The notes: generated by a model from the sequence alone, not told the origin. Counted from the first letter of the stretch, positions 1-9,713 are shown. The stretch is DNA of 64,000 bases from Enterococcus wangshanyuanii (GCF_002197645.1 NZ_CP021874.1:2666001-2730000); one strand, 5' to 3'. Numbers and translations are program-made.

Positions 1-1
1 A

Positions 2-310
2 CGTGGTTATTCTGTTGAAAGTAAGCGTGGAGGCGGCGGTTATATCAGAATAGCTAAAGTACAAATATCTGATGATGATCAGTTGCTAAAACAAATTGCT
101 CAATTTACAGGGAACGAACTCTCAGATAAAGATGCGCTGATTTTTATACAAAAGTTATACGAGGAAAAAGTCATCACGAAAAGAGAAGGCAATTTAATGT
201 TGTCTGTGCTAGGTAAACAAGTTTTATGTAAAGCAGGACCAGATGAAGATTATTTACGTGCTCAATTGATGCATTCATTTTTAGAACGTTTGAGTTACGA
301 GGAGGAATGA
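2..310 (+). CDS. ctsR: CtsR heat-shock repressor, 3' part
   Basis: The frame is already open at the window edge, so the N-terminal helix-turn-helix is missing. The visible part begins in the winged-helix tip with a four-glycine run (SKRGGGGYIRI); in Bacillus CtsR this loop is the heat-sensing element (family knowledge). The remainder is the helical C-terminal dimerisation region. The protein represses class III heat-shock genes, including its own operon. It stops 4 bases before clpC, whose ribosome-binding site (GAGGAGG) lies in the last ctsR codons, so the two are co-transcribed. No mcsA or mcsB lies between them, unlike Bacillus and Listeria, so arginine-kinase control of CtsR is not encoded here. 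Confidence 0.93.
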   Translation, partial: RGYSVESKRGGGGYIRIAKVQISDDDQLLKQIAQFTGNELSDKDALIFIQKLYEEKVITKREGNLMLSVLGKQVLCKAGPDEDYLRAQLMHSFLERLSYEEE

Positions 311-314
311 TAGT

Positions 315-2804
315 ATGGACGAATTATTTACAGAAAGTGCCAAGGCGGTTTTAGCCATCGCACAGGAAGAAGCAAAATATTTTAGACACCAATCCGTAGG
401 CTCTGAGCATTTGCTTTTAGCATTAGTATTGGAACCAAATGGAATCGCAGGAAAATCGCTGCGTCAGCTAAATGCAAATAAGACAGATATTCGTGAAGAG
501 ATTGAACAATTAACTGGATATGGTACAGTTAAAGCTTATCCTAAAGGAACTTACTTACCTTATTCTCCTCGTGCAAAACAGGTTTTTGCTTATGCTGGAG
601 ATGAAGCAAAACGTTTAGGAGCACCTAATATAGGGACTGAACATATTTTGTTAGGCTTATTACGCGATGAGGATATCCTTGCTTCACGTATTTTATTGAA
701 TTTAGGACTAAGTTTATCAAAAATGCGTCAGCTGCTAATGAAAAAAATTGGTATTACAGATCCTCAAATGAGTGGAAATGTTGGCCGCAGACGTAATAAT
801 CAAGCACAAAAGGCAGCACCTAAAGGAACCCCAACATTGGATTCATTAGCACGTGACCTGACCAAACTAGCACGTGAGAATGATTTGGATCCAGTTGTCG
901 GTCGCTCTCAAGAGGTTAGACGATTAATTCAGATATTAAGCCGCCGTACTAAAAATAATCCCGTTTTAGTGGGTGAACCTGGTGTAGGTAAAACGGCAAT
1001 TGCTGAAGGTTTAGCACAAAAAATCGTTAATGGTGAAGTACCAGAAGATATGCAGGAAAAACGTTTGATGATGCTTGATATGGGAGCGTTAGTTGCCGGC
1101 ACAAAGTATCGTGGTGAATTTGAAGATCGCTTGAAAAAAGTGATTGATGAGATTTATCAAGACGGTGAAGTGATCCTCTTCATCGATGAGCTGCATACAT
1201 TGATTGGTGCAGGTGGCGCAGAGGGTGCAATTGATGCTTCAAATATCTTAAAACCAGCGCTTGCTCGTGGAGAACTACAAACAATTGGTGCGACTACATT
1301 AGATGAGTATCAAAAATATATTGAAAAAGATTCTGCCTTGGAACGTCGTTTTGCTAGAGTTCAAGTGGATGAACCCACATCAGAAGAAGCAGAAGAGATT
1401 CTAAAAGGACTGCGTTCGCGCTATGAAGAACATCATGGTGTTGAGATTACAGACGACGCTTTACATGCTGCTGTCCAATTATCTGTCCGTTATATCAATT
1501 CTCGTCAATTACCAGACAAAGCAATTGATTTGATGGATGAGTCAGCTGCTAAGGTTCGTTTAGATTTGGCAGATGAGCCTTCTGAAATTAATGAGTTGCG
1601 TTTGGATTTAGCGAATTTAATCAAGGAAAAAGAAGAAGCTATTCAATCGCAATCATTTGAAAGTGCGGCAAGACTACGCCAAAAAGAGAAAAAAATGGCT
1701 AGAAAGCTTGAAAATATTTTATTATTAAAACAAAAAGAAGCTTCTGGTTATGCCAATCAAGTGACTGAACAAGACGTGGCGAATGTTGTGTCACAATGGA
1801 CTGGTGTACCATTACAACAACTAGAGAAAAAAGAAAGCGAACGTTTGCTTGAATTAGAAAGTATCTTACATCACAGAGTTGTCGGTCAGGATGAAGCTGT
1901 TCAAGCTGTATCACGGGCAATTCGTAGAGCCCGCAGTGGCCTAAAAGATCCGAATCGTCCAATTGGTTCATTTATGTTCTTAGGACCTACAGGAGTTGGT
2001 AAAACCGAATTAGCAAAAGCTTTGGCTGAAACAATGTTTGGCAGTGAGGATGCACTTGTGCGTGTAGATATGTCCGAATTTATGGAAAAATATAGTACAA
2101 GTCGTTTGATTGGCTCCCCTCCAGGCTATGTTGGCTATGAAGAGGGCGGACAATTGACTGAAAAAATTCGTCAAAAACCTTATTCAGTGATTTTACTTGA
2201 TGAAGTAGAGAAAGCTCACCCAGATGTATTCAATATCTTGTTACAGGTATTAGATGATGGGCACTTAACTGATTCTAAAGGTCGAAAAGTCGACTTTAGA
2301 AATACTATTTTAATTATGACTTCAAATATTGGCGCAACGGCTATCCGTGAAGAAAAAAATGTTGGGTTCAATGTGAAAGATTTATCGAAAGATTACGATG
2401 CTATGCAAAAACGAATCATGGAAGAATTGAAAAAAGCATTCCGTCCAGAATTTTTAAACCGTGTGGATGAAACAGTTGTTTTCCGTTCATTAGATCAGGA
2501 AGAAATTCATGAGATTGTGAAGATCATGAGTAAATCGATTATTCAGCGCTTGAAAGAGCAAGATGTGAATGTGAAAATTACTCCTGCTGCAATCGAAGTG
2601 ATCGGTAAGGTTGGTTTTGACCCAGAATATGGTGCACGTCCAATTCGCAGAGCATTACAAAAAGAAGTAGAAGATCGTTTGAGTGAAGCATTACTTTCAG
2701 GTCAGATCCATTTAGGTGACAAAGTAACGATTGGCGCAAGCAAAGGAAAAATAACGTTGAATGTAAAAACGCCTAAAATAGAGCAGGTTTTACAGGAAGT
2801 TTAA
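315..2804 (+). CDS. clpC: ATP-dependent Clp protease ATP-binding subunit ClpC
   Basis: Hsp100 AAA+ unfoldase that feeds substrates to the ClpP peptidase in the cytoplasm. Domains in order: a double Clp-N repeat (about residues 1-150); first AAA+ module with Walker A GEPGVGKT near residue 220; a UVR/middle-domain coiled coil near residues 430-480 ([14 protein letters not shown]), where adaptors bind in the family; second AAA+ module with GPTGVGKT near residue 558; and a VGF tripeptide near residue 680 of the kind that docks ClpP. 829 residues is normal for ClpC. Second gene of the ctsR operon and followed by a strong terminator; expected to be under CtsR heat-shock control. Confidence 0.97.
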   Translation: MDELFTESAKAVLAIAQEEAKYFRHQSVGSEHLLLALVLEPNGIAGKSLRQLNANKTDIREEIEQLTGYGTVKAYPKGTYLPYSPRAKQVFAYAGDEAKRLGAPNIGTEHILLGLLRDEDILASRILLNLGLSLSKMRQLLMKKIGITDPQMSGNVGRRRNNQAQKAAPKGTPTLDSLARDLTKLARENDLDPVVGRSQEVRRLIQILSRRTKNNPVLVGEPGVGKTAIAEGLAQKIVNGEVPEDMQEKRLMMLDMGALVAGTKYRGEFEDRLKKVIDEIYQDGEVILFIDELHTLIGAGGAEGAIDASNILKPALARGELQTIGATTLDEYQKYIEKDSALERRFARVQVDEPTSEEAEEILKGLRSRYEEHHGVEITDDALHAAVQLSVRYINSRQLPDKAIDLMDESAAKVRLDLADEPSEINELRLDLANLIKEKEEAIQSQSFESAARLRQKEKKMARKLENILLLKQKEASGYANQVTEQDVANVVSQWTGVPLQQLEKKESERLLELESILHHRVVGQDEAVQAVSRAIRRARSGLKDPNRPIGSFMFLGPTGVGKTELAKALAETMFGSEDALVRVDMSEFMEKYSTSRLIGSPPGYVGYEEGGQLTEKIRQKPYSVILLDEVEKAHPDVFNILLQVLDDGHLTDSKGRKVDFRNTILIMTSNIGATAIREEKNVGFNVKDLSKDYDAMQKRIMEELKKAFRPEFLNRVDETVVFRSLDQEEIHEIVKIMSKSIIQRLKEQDVNVKITPAAIEVIGKVGFDPEYGARPIRRALQKEVEDRLSEALLSGQIHLGDKVTIGASKGKITLNVKTPKIEQVLQEV

Positions 2805-2819
2805 AAATAACTAGTAAGA

Positions 2820-2857
2820 TATCGGGACGTTGTTCATGACACGTCTCGGTATTTTTT
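2820..2857 (+). terminator. Rho-independent terminator after clpC
   Basis: An 11-bp stem (TATCGGGACGT pairing with ACGTCTCGGTA, two G-U pairs) with a 10-nt loop and a run of six T. It ends the ctsR-clpC transcript. Confidence 0.85.
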
Positions 2858-2926
2858 CTTTTTAAGTCATAAAGGATGATAAGAAATTATTTTGTGAAAA
2901 ATCATCGTTAAAATGAAGAGAGACTA

Positions 2927-2955
2927 TTGGAAAGTTTGTGAACCTGTGCTACTAT
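2927..2955 (+). promoter_or_regulatory. Sigma-A type promoter for the trhP leader
   Basis: TTGGAA, a 17-base spacer, then TACTAT. It lies just after the clpC terminator and about 360 bases before the first U32 gene, so the mRNA would carry a leader of about 350 nt. Inferred from spacing and hexamer match only. Confidence 0.6.
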
Positions 2956-3070
2956 GAAACAGTTGTTAGAAGATTATAGAACAATAGATAAAGAGAGCTT
3001 GAAGCTGGAGTGTAGTTTGTCTAGGTAGAGATAGAGAGAAGTTCGTTCGACTTTTAACTTGTTTAATTTC

Positions 3071-3166
3071 ATGAACCAGCATCTCGGAAAAAAGAAAATA
3101 TTTGTCCACGATGAAGAGCATCGTAAAAAATGTTTCTATTTTTCAGTCGATACTGATCAGGTTCAT
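3071..3166 (+). repeat. Structured leader element, copy A
   Basis: First of two ~96-nt tandem elements in the leader of the U32 genes. An outer stem ATGAACC/GGTTCAT encloses an A-rich/T-rich lower stem and an apical hairpin ACGAT-GAAGAGC-ATCGT. Copy B keeps the loop GAAGAGC while the flanking stem bases change in a paired manner, which supports an RNA fold. I do not recognise it as a named riboswitch. Confidence 0.6.
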
Positions 3167-3189
3167 TCAGCTTTACATTATCTAGCTTC

Positions 3190-3286
3190 ATGAGCTAGCC
3201 CTTCAGAAAAAAGATAAAAATGGATTGCGGCGAAGAGCACCGCCTTCAATTTTTCCTATTTTTCAATCAGGGCTGAACGAACTCAT
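3190..3286 (+). repeat. Structured leader element, copy B
   Basis: Second copy, 119 bases after copy A measured loop to loop. An outer stem ATGAG/CTCAT and an inner AGCCCT/AGGGCT flank an A-rich/T-rich stem and an apical hairpin GCGG-C-GAAGAGC-A-CCGC. It ends 25 bases before the start codon of the first U32 gene. The remaining bases from 2858 to 3311 carry no recognisable gene. Confidence 0.6.
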
Positions 3287-3311
3287 TCAGCTTTTATAAG
3301 GAGGATTCAAA

Positions 3312-4232
3312 ATGATTGAACTTATTGCAACAGCTGAGTCTGTTGAACAGGCGGAGGCGTTATTGGCAGTAGGCGTGGATACGTTATATATAGGAGAAGA
3401 GACATTCGGGTTACGTTTGCCAACTTCGTTTTCTCGGGATGAGCAGCGATCGATCACTGAAATGGCTCATCGTATGGGGAAAAAGGTAACGGTTGCTCTT
3501 AATGGGATCATGCATCCGGAAAAGATGAAAAAAGTGCCGGAGTATTTAGCGTTTTTGAAAGAAATTCAAGTGGATCAATTAACAGTCGGTGATCCAGGAG
3601 TTGTTTTTGTTATTCAGCGTGATGAAGTGAACATTCCCTATATTTATGATGGCGAAACATTGGTTACAAGCTCACGTCAAATCAACTTTTGGGCAAAGCG
3701 TGGATCGATCGGTGCGGTATTGGCTAGAGAGGTTCCGTTTGAAGAGATGAAAGCCATGAAGGATAATTTGATGGTACCGGCTGAGGTGCTTGTGTACGGT
3801 GCAACATGTATCCATCAATCGAAACGTCCATTACTGCAAAACTACTACAATTTCACCAAGAATGATGAATCTGTGAGTAAGGATCGGGGTCTTTTTATAT
3901 CTGAGCCTAAAAAGGAAGAGACACACTATTCTATTTATGAGGATAGCCATGGTACACATATCTTCGCTGATAATGATGTTAATTTAGCGGGAGAATTAGA
4001 TAAGTTATATGAGAACGATTATACGAAATGGAAACTGGATGGTATTTATGCCCCAGGCGAAAATTTTGTAAAAACAGCTAAGATTTTTGCAGATGCAAAA
4101 GAAAAAATCGAACAAGGTAGCTGGTCCAGCATAGATGCACAAAAAGCGGTCGAACAAATCGAAGCATTGCATCCTGAAAACCGTGGTTTAGATATCGGAT
4201 TCTTTGATTTAGATCCAGATGAGATAAAATAA
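3312..4232 (+). CDS. trhP1: U32 family protein, TrhP1/YrrN-like
   Basis: 306 residues, the short member of the paired U32 'collagenase-like' family, matching Bacillus YrrN in length and position ahead of a longer partner. In Bacillus the pair (renamed TrhP1/TrhP2) makes 5-hydroxyuridine at position 34 of tRNAs using prephenate (established for that family; inference here). A single motif VYGATCIHQSKR replaces the cysteine-rich signature of the partner. The start is set by AAGGAGG 7 bases upstream. The methyltransferase that usually precedes it in Bacillus is absent. Preceded by a ~350-nt structured leader, so RNA-level control is likely. Confidence 0.8.
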   Translation: MIELIATAESVEQAEALLAVGVDTLYIGEETFGLRLPTSFSRDEQRSITEMAHRMGKKVTVALNGIMHPEKMKKVPEYLAFLKEIQVDQLTVGDPGVVFVIQRDEVNIPYIYDGETLVTSSRQINFWAKRGSIGAVLAREVPFEEMKAMKDNLMVPAEVLVYGATCIHQSKRPLLQNYYNFTKNDESVSKDRGLFISEPKKEETHYSIYEDSHGTHIFADNDVNLAGELDKLYENDYTKWKLDGIYAPGENFVKTAKIFADAKEKIEQGSWSSIDAQKAVEQIEALHPENRGLDIGFFDLDPDEIK

Positions 4233-4245
4233 GGAGAAAAGAGAA

Positions 4246-5487
4246 ATGACAAACGAACGAACATTGAAGCGTCCCGAGGTATTAGCACCTGCCGGGACGC
4301 TAGAAAAACTAAAAACAGCTATTCATTATGGGGCAGATGCCGTGTATATCGGCGGAAATGCCTACGGGTTACGTAGCCGTGCCGGTAATTTTACAAAAGA
4401 AGATATGATCGAGGGCGTAGCTTTTGCCAAAGAACATAATGCGAAAGTGTATGTCGCAGCAAATATGGTGACACATGAAGGCAATCAAGAAGGTGCTGGG
4501 GACTTTTTCCGTGAGATCCGCGATGTCGGTATTTCAGCGGTAATCGTTTCAGATCCAGCTTTGATTGAAATTTGTGCAACAGAAGCGCCTGGATTACCGA
4601 TCCATTTATCGACACAAGCTTCAGCAACGAACTATGAGACATTAGAGTTCTGGAAAAATGAAGGACTTGAGCGTGTCGTTTTAGCCCGTGAAGTGTCAAT
4701 GGAGGAAGTTGCGGAGATCCGTAAAAATACAGACGTTGAAATCGAAGCATTTATCCATGGAGCCATGTGTATTTCTTATTCCGGCAGATGTACATTATCC
4801 AACCATATGTCGATGCGTGACGCGAACCGTGGCGGCTGTTCTCAATCATGCCGCTGGAAATACGAATTGTATGATATGCCTTTTGGCGGAGCACGTACGA
4901 GCTTGACAGATAAAGGTGAAGTGGAAGAAGAATTTTCAATGAGTGCGGTCGACATGGCAATGATTCAACACATTCCCGAATTGATTCAAAATGGTGTCGA
5001 TAGCTTTAAGATCGAAGGAAGAATGAAATCGATCCATTATGTTTCGACTGTAGCGAATGTGTATAAAAAAGCTGTGGATACGTATATGGAAGATCCTGAA
5101 AATTATGAATGTAAACAAGAGTGGATCGATGAATTATGGAAAGTTGCACAGCGAGAGCTTTCTACTGGTTTTTATTACCATGTACCGACAGATGAGGAAC
5201 AATTATTTGGTGAACGCCGTAAAATACCGCAATATAAGTTTATTGGGGAAGTTATGGCGTATGATGAAGCAACAAAAGTAGCGACGATCCGTCAAAGAAA
5301 TCATTTTAGTGTTGGCGATGAAATTGAATTTTATGGACCTGGGTTCAATCACTTCCATCAAACAGTAGAAGTTATGTATAATGAAGATGGTGAGTCGATT
5401 GATCGCGCACCAAACCCAATGATGATTTTAACGATGCCGGTTGAACAACCTGTAGCAGTTGGGGATATGATCCGTAAGAAAAAATAA
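4246..5487 (+). CDS. trhP2: U32 family protein, TrhP2/YrrO-like
   Basis: 413 residues. It carries the full U32 signature: EAFIHGAMCISYSGRC followed by GGCSQSCRW, whose conserved cysteines bind an iron-sulfur cluster in the family. Expected role: partner of TrhP1 in prephenate-dependent hydroxylation of tRNA wobble uridine. Older annotation as a collagenase or peptidase is probably misleading. It starts 13 bases after trhP1 with AAGGAG, so the two form one operon, ended by the hairpin at 5500-5548. Confidence 0.85.
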   Translation: MTNERTLKRPEVLAPAGTLEKLKTAIHYGADAVYIGGNAYGLRSRAGNFTKEDMIEGVAFAKEHNAKVYVAANMVTHEGNQEGAGDFFREIRDVGISAVIVSDPALIEICATEAPGLPIHLSTQASATNYETLEFWKNEGLERVVLAREVSMEEVAEIRKNTDVEIEAFIHGAMCISYSGRCTLSNHMSMRDANRGGCSQSCRWKYELYDMPFGGARTSLTDKGEVEEEFSMSAVDMAMIQHIPELIQNGVDSFKIEGRMKSIHYVSTVANVYKKAVDTYMEDPENYECKQEWIDELWKVAQRELSTGFYYHVPTDEEQLFGERRKIPQYKFIGEVMAYDEATKVATIRQRNHFSVGDEIEFYGPGFNHFHQTVEVMYNEDGESIDRAPNPMMILTMPVEQPVAVGDMIRKKK

Positions 5488-5499
5488 ATATCAACCATT

Positions 5500-5548
5500 A
5501 AGAGTGTGAAGCAAAACTGTTTTTCGTTTTGTCCCACACTCTTTCGTT
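5500..5548 (+). terminator. Terminator after trhP2
   Basis: AAGAGTGTG pairs with CACACTCTT, and the inner GCAAAAC pairs with GTTTTGT. The T run is short, so strength is uncertain. It lies just before the glutathione reductase ribosome-binding site, so partial read-through is possible. Confidence 0.6.
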
Positions 5549-5579
5549 AAAGTGTCTGATGAAGGAGGATTTTGAAAGA

Positions 5580-6932
5580 ATGGTAAAACAATATGATTAC
5601 ATCGTGATCGGCGGCGGCAGTGGCGGTATCGCTTCTGCGAATCGTGCCGGAATGCATGGTGCGAAAGTTCTATTGATCGAAGCAGGAGAGATCGGCGGGA
5701 CCTGTGTGAATGTTGGCTGTGTGCCCAAAAAAGTCATGTGGCAAGCAAGCTCAATGATGGAAATGATGAAACGGGATGCTGCAGGTTACGGCTTTGATGT
5801 CGATGTTAAAGCGTTGGATTTTAAAAGATTAGTTCAAAACCGTGAGTCTTACATTGATTTTTTACATGGAGCTTACTATCGCGGACTGAACAGTAATAAA
5901 GTTGAAGTTTTAGCTGAGTATGCGACATTTGTGGATGAACAAACTATTCAAGCCGGAGATGAAACCTATACAGCACCACATATTTTGATTGCTACAGGAG
6001 GACGTCCGAAAAAACTAGGGATCCCTGGAGAAGAGTATGCGATCGATTCAAATGGGTTCTTTGCTTTAGAGAAATTACCAAAACGAGTGGTCTTTGTCGG
6101 AGCAGGTTATATCGCTGCGGAACTTGCAGGTACGATTCACGGATTAGGGGCTGAAACACATTGGGCTTTTAGAAAAGAACGTCCTTTGCGTAGTTTTGAT
6201 GAGATGCTTTCTGAAAAAGTAGTTGAACATTATCAACAAGATGGTATGCATATTTATCCTAACTCAACTCCGCAGTCGATTGAAAAATTAGCTACAGGTG
6301 AGTTAGTGATCACCTTTGAAAATGGCACAAAAATCACTGCAGATAGTATCGTTTTTGGTACGGGTCGTCAGCCAAATACAGATAAACTAGGTCTTGAGAA
6401 CACACAAGTTGAACTAACAGAAAAAGGCTATGTAAAAGTTGATAAATTCCAAAATACGACACAGACAGGTATCTATGCAGTTGGTGATGTCATCGGCAAG
6501 ATTGATTTAACACCAGTTGCGATTGCTGCCGGCCGTCGTTTGTCAGAGCGCCTATTTAACGGAAAAGAGAATGAGTATTTAGACTATGAAACGATTCCGA
6601 CCGTTGTTTTCACACATCCGCCAATTGCAACAATTGGATTGACTGAAACGGAAGCTGTTGAGAAATATGGCAAAGAAAAGATCAAGATTTACAAATCAAC
6701 GTTTACCCCAATGTACTTTGCGCTGGATGAATATCGCCAAAAATGCGATATGAAATTAGTTTGTGCTGGCGAAGAAGAAAAAATCGTTGGACTGCATGGC
6801 ATTGGCTTAGGTGTCGATGAAATGCTTCAAGGTTTTGCTGTTGCAATCAAAATGGGTGCTACGAAGAAAGATTTTGATAATACAGTAGCGATCCATCCGA
6901 CAGGTTCAGAAGAATTTGTGACAATGAGATAA
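5580..6932 (+). CDS. gor: Glutathione-disulfide reductase
   Basis: Reduces oxidised glutathione with NADPH; a cytoplasmic flavoprotein. The N-terminal dinucleotide-binding motif VIGGGSGG is followed by the redox-active disulfide motif [13 protein letters not shown] second nucleotide-binding fold starts near [12 protein letters not shown]. An FAD motif (YAVGDV) and the C-terminal catalytic HPTGSEE are present. At 450 residues it has family length. An in-frame start exists at 5529, but that sits inside the preceding hairpin; ATG 5580 has AAGGAGG 11 bases upstream and begins directly before the first beta strand, so I chose it. Confidence 0.93.
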   Translation: MVKQYDYIVIGGGSGGIASANRAGMHGAKVLLIEAGEIGGTCVNVGCVPKKVMWQASSMMEMMKRDAAGYGFDVDVKALDFKRLVQNRESYIDFLHGAYYRGLNSNKVEVLAEYATFVDEQTIQAGDETYTAPHILIATGGRPKKLGIPGEEYAIDSNGFFALEKLPKRVVFVGAGYIAAELAGTIHGLGAETHWAFRKERPLRSFDEMLSEKVVEHYQQDGMHIYPNSTPQSIEKLATGELVITFENGTKITADSIVFGTGRQPNTDKLGLENTQVELTEKGYVKVDKFQNTTQTGIYAVGDVIGKIDLTPVAIAAGRRLSERLFNGKENEYLDYETIPTVVFTHPPIATIGLTETEAVEKYGKEKIKIYKSTFTPMYFALDEYRQKCDMKLVCAGEEEKIVGLHGIGLGVDEMLQGFAVAIKMGATKKDFDNTVAIHPTGSEEFVTMR

Positions 6933-6938
6933 GTTGAT

Positions 6939-6976
6939 GAGGCAAAATTGATTTTTAGTTTTGCCTCGTTTTATTT
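6939..6976 (+). terminator. Terminator after gor
   Basis: Perfect 9-bp stem GAGGCAAAA/TTTTGCCTC followed by a T-rich stretch. It overlaps the upstream in-frame TTG (6961) of the next gene, which argues that the real start of that gene is further on. Confidence 0.75.
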
Positions 6977-6990
6977 TAAAGAGGAGTAAT

Positions 6991-7539
6991 ATGATATTTT
7001 TAACTAGTTACATTAAGAAAATGGGTCAAAAAATGATTGCTCTAGGACTGTTTTTGTTGGGAGCGTTAGTTCTTGGAATATTTGTGCTGTTTATTTTTGG
7101 AAAGATCAGCTTATCGAATATATCTGTAATCGATCTGCTTATCAGTTGTCTGTTAGCTATCCTTTTACCTGCTGCTATTTGGAGTATTTTTCTTATTGGA
7201 CCATTCTTCAAAACATGGAGACAAATTCAAAAGTATCTTCAAGACTCTTCACAGGAAAAACAACAGGATCTACAAACACTTTTGAAAAGAGAAGCTTCGG
7301 AGAAAGAAATTAGATGGCATTTGCAAGGACGTTATGGAGAGTATTTTATGATCCTGTTACCGGATGTTGTTATCGACAGGACAGATATTTTAACTTGTAA
7401 TCGCAATGGTATAAAGAGTTATAGGCGATATGGGAAGTACTATCGAGTCACAGTTATTTTGAAAAATGGTCGAAAGAAAGTAATCGATTGCCCAACAGCA
7501 ACAGGTGTAGATACTATCATGCGATGGTGGAAAAGCTAA
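6991..7539 (+). CDS. Conserved hypothetical membrane protein
   Basis: 182 residues; I do not recognise the family. Two hydrophobic segments lie near residues 15-40 and 45-70. A charged linker follows (QDSSQEKQQDLQTLLKRE), then a compact C-terminal beta-rich region ending RKKVIDCPTATGVDTIMRWW, which could be a PH-like cytoplasmic domain (guess). The start ATG 6991 has GAGGAG 4 bases upstream; the longer frame from TTG 6961 would begin inside the gor terminator. Convergent with dmkB, sharing a terminator. Confidence 0.75.
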   Translation: MIFLTSYIKKMGQKMIALGLFLLGALVLGIFVLFIFGKISLSNISVIDLLISCLLAILLPAAIWSIFLIGPFFKTWRQIQKYLQDSSQEKQQDLQTLLKREASEKEIRWHLQGRYGEYFMILLPDVVIDRTDILTCNRNGIKSYRRYGKYYRVTVILKNGRKKVIDCPTATGVDTIMRWWKS

Positions 7540-7577
7540 AAAACAGACCAGCCTATTTTGACTGATCTGTTTTTTTA
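7538..7577. terminator. Bidirectional terminator between the 6991 gene and dmkB
   Basis: CAGACCAG pairs with CTGATCTG (one mismatch), with AAAAAA before and TTTTTTT after, so it can serve both convergent genes. Confidence 0.7.
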
Positions 7578-8561
7578 ATTTTGTCTCGCAAGAATAGCCT
7601 GTGTAATCGTTAGTAACTGATTTTTGGCATCGGTAGAAGTTTCTGGTAATTTAGTAATTCCTTTTAGGGCTTGCTGTGTATATTTTTCGGCAAGTTTTTG
7701 AGCTTTTGAGACACCACCGAAGGAATGGACAAGTTCATAAATTTTATCTGTTTCACTATCTGTAAGGTGTTCTCCTTTTTCGAGATAGGGTAGCAGTGTT
7801 TCTCGACCTTCTTCTAATGCGTATAAAAGCGGTAAGGAGTAGACACCCTGACGAACATCCTCAAGAACGGGTTTTCCGATTTGTTCAGGACTTTGTGTAT
7901 AATCCAGCACATCGTCGATAATTTGAAAAGCAAGGCCGATATTTTCACCGATTTTTCCACAATTTTTTGCAAAGCGTTCAGAGCTGCCGCTTTCATACGC
8001 ACCGACAAAACAGCTTAGTGAAAAAAGTTCAGCTGTCTTTCCAGAAATATTGTCTAAGTACTGATCAATGGTCATATCGACATTGTAGCGATTATCCATT
8101 TGGCCCAGTTCACCACTCAAAATTTTTTCCATACTTCTAGAATTAAGCTGGATACTCTTTAAAGAAGAGGAGTAGTCAGCCAGAAGTTTAAAACAACTAA
8201 CGAATAAATAATCGCCTGCATACACAGCCGTACTGTTGCCAAATTGAGAGCGAATCGTTGGTAAGCTTCGTCTAATATCTGCTTCATCTACAATGTCATC
8301 ATGGATCAATGTCGCAGTATGCAGTAGTTCAATGGCTGCTGCTAAAGCCACAGCTTTTTTTGCGTCTCTTTGTTCACCAAACTGTGAAAAAAGTAATTGA
8401 TAAGCAGGACGCAACAGCTTTCCGCCAGAGTGGATCATTGACATGACTGCTTGTTCGACTTCCTTATTTTTTAAATTGACATTGCTGTCCATTAGTTTGA
8501 GTGTGCTATTTAATTCTTTTGCTAGTTCAGGGTAGGTTTTCCACATTGGATGAATATTCAT
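7575..8561 (-). CDS. dmkB: Polyprenyl diphosphate synthase of the EET locus (DmkB)
   Basis: Trans-isoprenyl diphosphate synthase that lengthens the prenyl tail of the quinone. The first aspartate-rich motif LIHDDIVDEADIRR and the second IIDDVLDYTQ, which bind Mg-diphosphate, are both intact; 328 residues is typical. It is the last gene of the minus-strand operon eetA-eetB-dmkB. In Listeria and other Firmicutes this neighbourhood makes a separate demethylmenaquinone pool for extracellular electron transfer, so I assign DmkB rather than the general menaquinone enzyme. The start has AAAGGAG 7 bases upstream. Confidence 0.85.
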   Translation of the reverse strand: MNIHPMWKTYPELAKELNSTLKLMDSNVNLKNKEVEQAVMSMIHSGGKLLRPAYQLLFSQFGEQRDAKKAVALAAAIELLHTATLIHDDIVDEADIRRSLPTIRSQFGNSTAVYAGDYLFVSCFKLLADYSSSLKSIQLNSRSMEKILSGELGQMDNRYNVDMTIDQYLDNISGKTAELFSLSCFVGAYESGSSERFAKNCGKIGENIGLAFQIIDDVLDYTQSPEQIGKPVLEDVRQGVYSLPLLYALEEGRETLLPYLEKGEHLTDSETDKIYELVHSFGGVSKAQKLAEKYTQQALKGITKLPETSTDAKNQLLTITQAILARQN

Positions 8562-8600
8562 AAGATGACTCCTTTGGTTATACTCACTCAGATCAAATAG

Positions 8601-9161
8601 TTACTGGAAGTATTGACTCCATTTATGTTTTGTTGTTGATTCATAATTTAATTGAAACTGCCGCAATGTTTGAACGTGGCGTAGTAAATAATTGGCTGCA
8701 ATTCCGATAGCAATACCGGATAATAGACCGATAAATGAAAGAAATGGCAGATAAAGCATTGGTGCCCATGATTGGGCGAAAAAACAAGTGGTCAATAGCT
8801 GCCCAACATTATGCAAAAAACCGCCTGCAGCACTGATGCCAATGATACTCACACGTTTTGGACCCAGCTGCATGATAAGAAGCATGCCTAAATAACTAAG
8901 TAAGGCTCCACTAGCACTATAGAAGAATGTAGATATCGTCCCGCCTAGTAGTGTGGTCAAAATCAATCGCATACAGACTAAAAAGAAACTGTCTCTTTTT
9001 CTCATGGTAAAAATGGCAATGATCGTAATCAAGTTAGCTAAGCCAAGTTTCGCTCCAGGTGCAAAAGCAAAAGGATAAGGAATCATATTTTCAATCAGTC
9101 CGATGATGACTCCTTGAGCGACTAGCATGGAAATGTATATGTTTTTTTGTAATTTGTTCAT
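8601..9161 (-). CDS. eetB: EetB: Gx transporter / HepS-like membrane protein
   Basis: 186 residues with five or six hydrophobic segments and glycine-rich helices (GAKLGLANLITIIAIF; TTLLGGTISTFFYSASGALLSYLG, quoted in parts). This is the family once annotated as heptaprenyl diphosphate synthase component I and now called Gx transporter. In the Listeria EET locus the equivalent EetB sits with EetA in the membrane; its exact role is unsettled. It starts 15 bases after the eetA stop, with no clear ribosome-binding site, which suggests translational coupling. Confidence 0.82.
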   Translation of the reverse strand: MNKLQKNIYISMLVAQGVIIGLIENMIPYPFAFAPGAKLGLANLITIIAIFTMRKRDSFFLVCMRLILTTLLGGTISTFFYSASGALLSYLGMLLIMQLGPKRVSIIGISAAGGFLHNVGQLLTTCFFAQSWAPMLYLPFLSFIGLLSGIAIGIAANYLLRHVQTLRQFQLNYESTTKHKWSQYFQ

Positions 9162-9176
9162 AATTAGCGGCAGTGC

Positions 9177-9599
9177 TTAATAAATCAAGCTGCCATCCTC
9201 ACTCCCATCAGAAGCTTCAACGGTGATAAATAAATTATGCGGCAAACAAGCGATCGGTGTTTCACCTGCTTTGGATATCCAGCCGCGTTGGACACAAATT
9301 TGATCGCCGCAATTTGTTTCTACCATCCGAATTCTGTCTCCGCTGACTTCGATCAAATTATAATCACCATCAGCTGCTTCATATTTATATGTATAAGTAG
9401 GGCCGTCTTCTTTTAAATCAAACACTTTGATTACTTCACCGTCTACTTTTAGAATAGCTTGTTTTGTAGCATCTTCTTGCGCAGTATTTTGAAAACCAAA
9501 AACAACAAGGGGCAAGAAAGAACCAAGCGTTAGAAGTATAATAATGGCAATATCCCAAGGACGTATATAACTTTTTTGAATAAATTCTTTTACGTTCAA
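9177..9599 (-). CDS. eetA: EetA: NusG domain II protein, membrane anchored
   Basis: About 140 residues: one N-terminal membrane anchor (DIAIIILLTLGSFLPLVVF) followed by an extracytoplasmic NusG-domain-II fold with the paired-cysteine motif NCGDQICVQRGW and a later IACLPH. In EET loci EetA partners EetB and is thought to help pass electrons from quinol to the surface flavoprotein (established association, mechanism open). I chose TTG 9599, which has AAGGAG 9 bases upstream; an in-frame ATG at 9617 lies before that site and has none of its own. Confidence 0.82.
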   Translation of the reverse strand: MNVKEFIQKSYIRPWDIAIIILLTLGSFLPLVVFGFQNTAQEDATKQAILKVDGEVIKVFDLKEDGPTYTYKYEAADGDYNLIEVSGDRIRMVETNCGDQICVQRGWISKAGETPIACLPHNLFITVEASDGSEDGSLIY

Positions 9600-9648
9600 C
9601 TCTTTCCTCTCCTTCATAGTTTTTAGTTGTCTTTATTCTATCATAAGG

Positions 9649-9681
9649 ATAAAAGAAAGTTCTAGGAGTAACCCTAGAACT
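9649..9681 (-). terminator. Terminator after ndh2
   Basis: Perfect 9-bp stem AGTTCTAGG/CCTAGAACT with a 6-nt loop, followed on the minus strand by TTCTTTTAT. It separates ndh2 from the downstream eetA-eetB-dmkB operon. Confidence 0.75.
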
Positions 9682-9713
9682 CTCTTAGTATTTGCTATAA
9701 AATAGATAACTAT

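Noticed and set aside
1699..1971. Minus-strand frame inside clpC
   Set aside because: It lies wholly within an intact conserved gene, has no ribosome-binding site and no recognisable domain; the same holds for the other long antisense frames inside rpoB, rpoC, ndh2, argG and the U32 genes.
4688..4960. Overlapping frames on both strands within trhP2
   Set aside because: Shadow frames of a conserved gene; composition follows the trhP2 codons.
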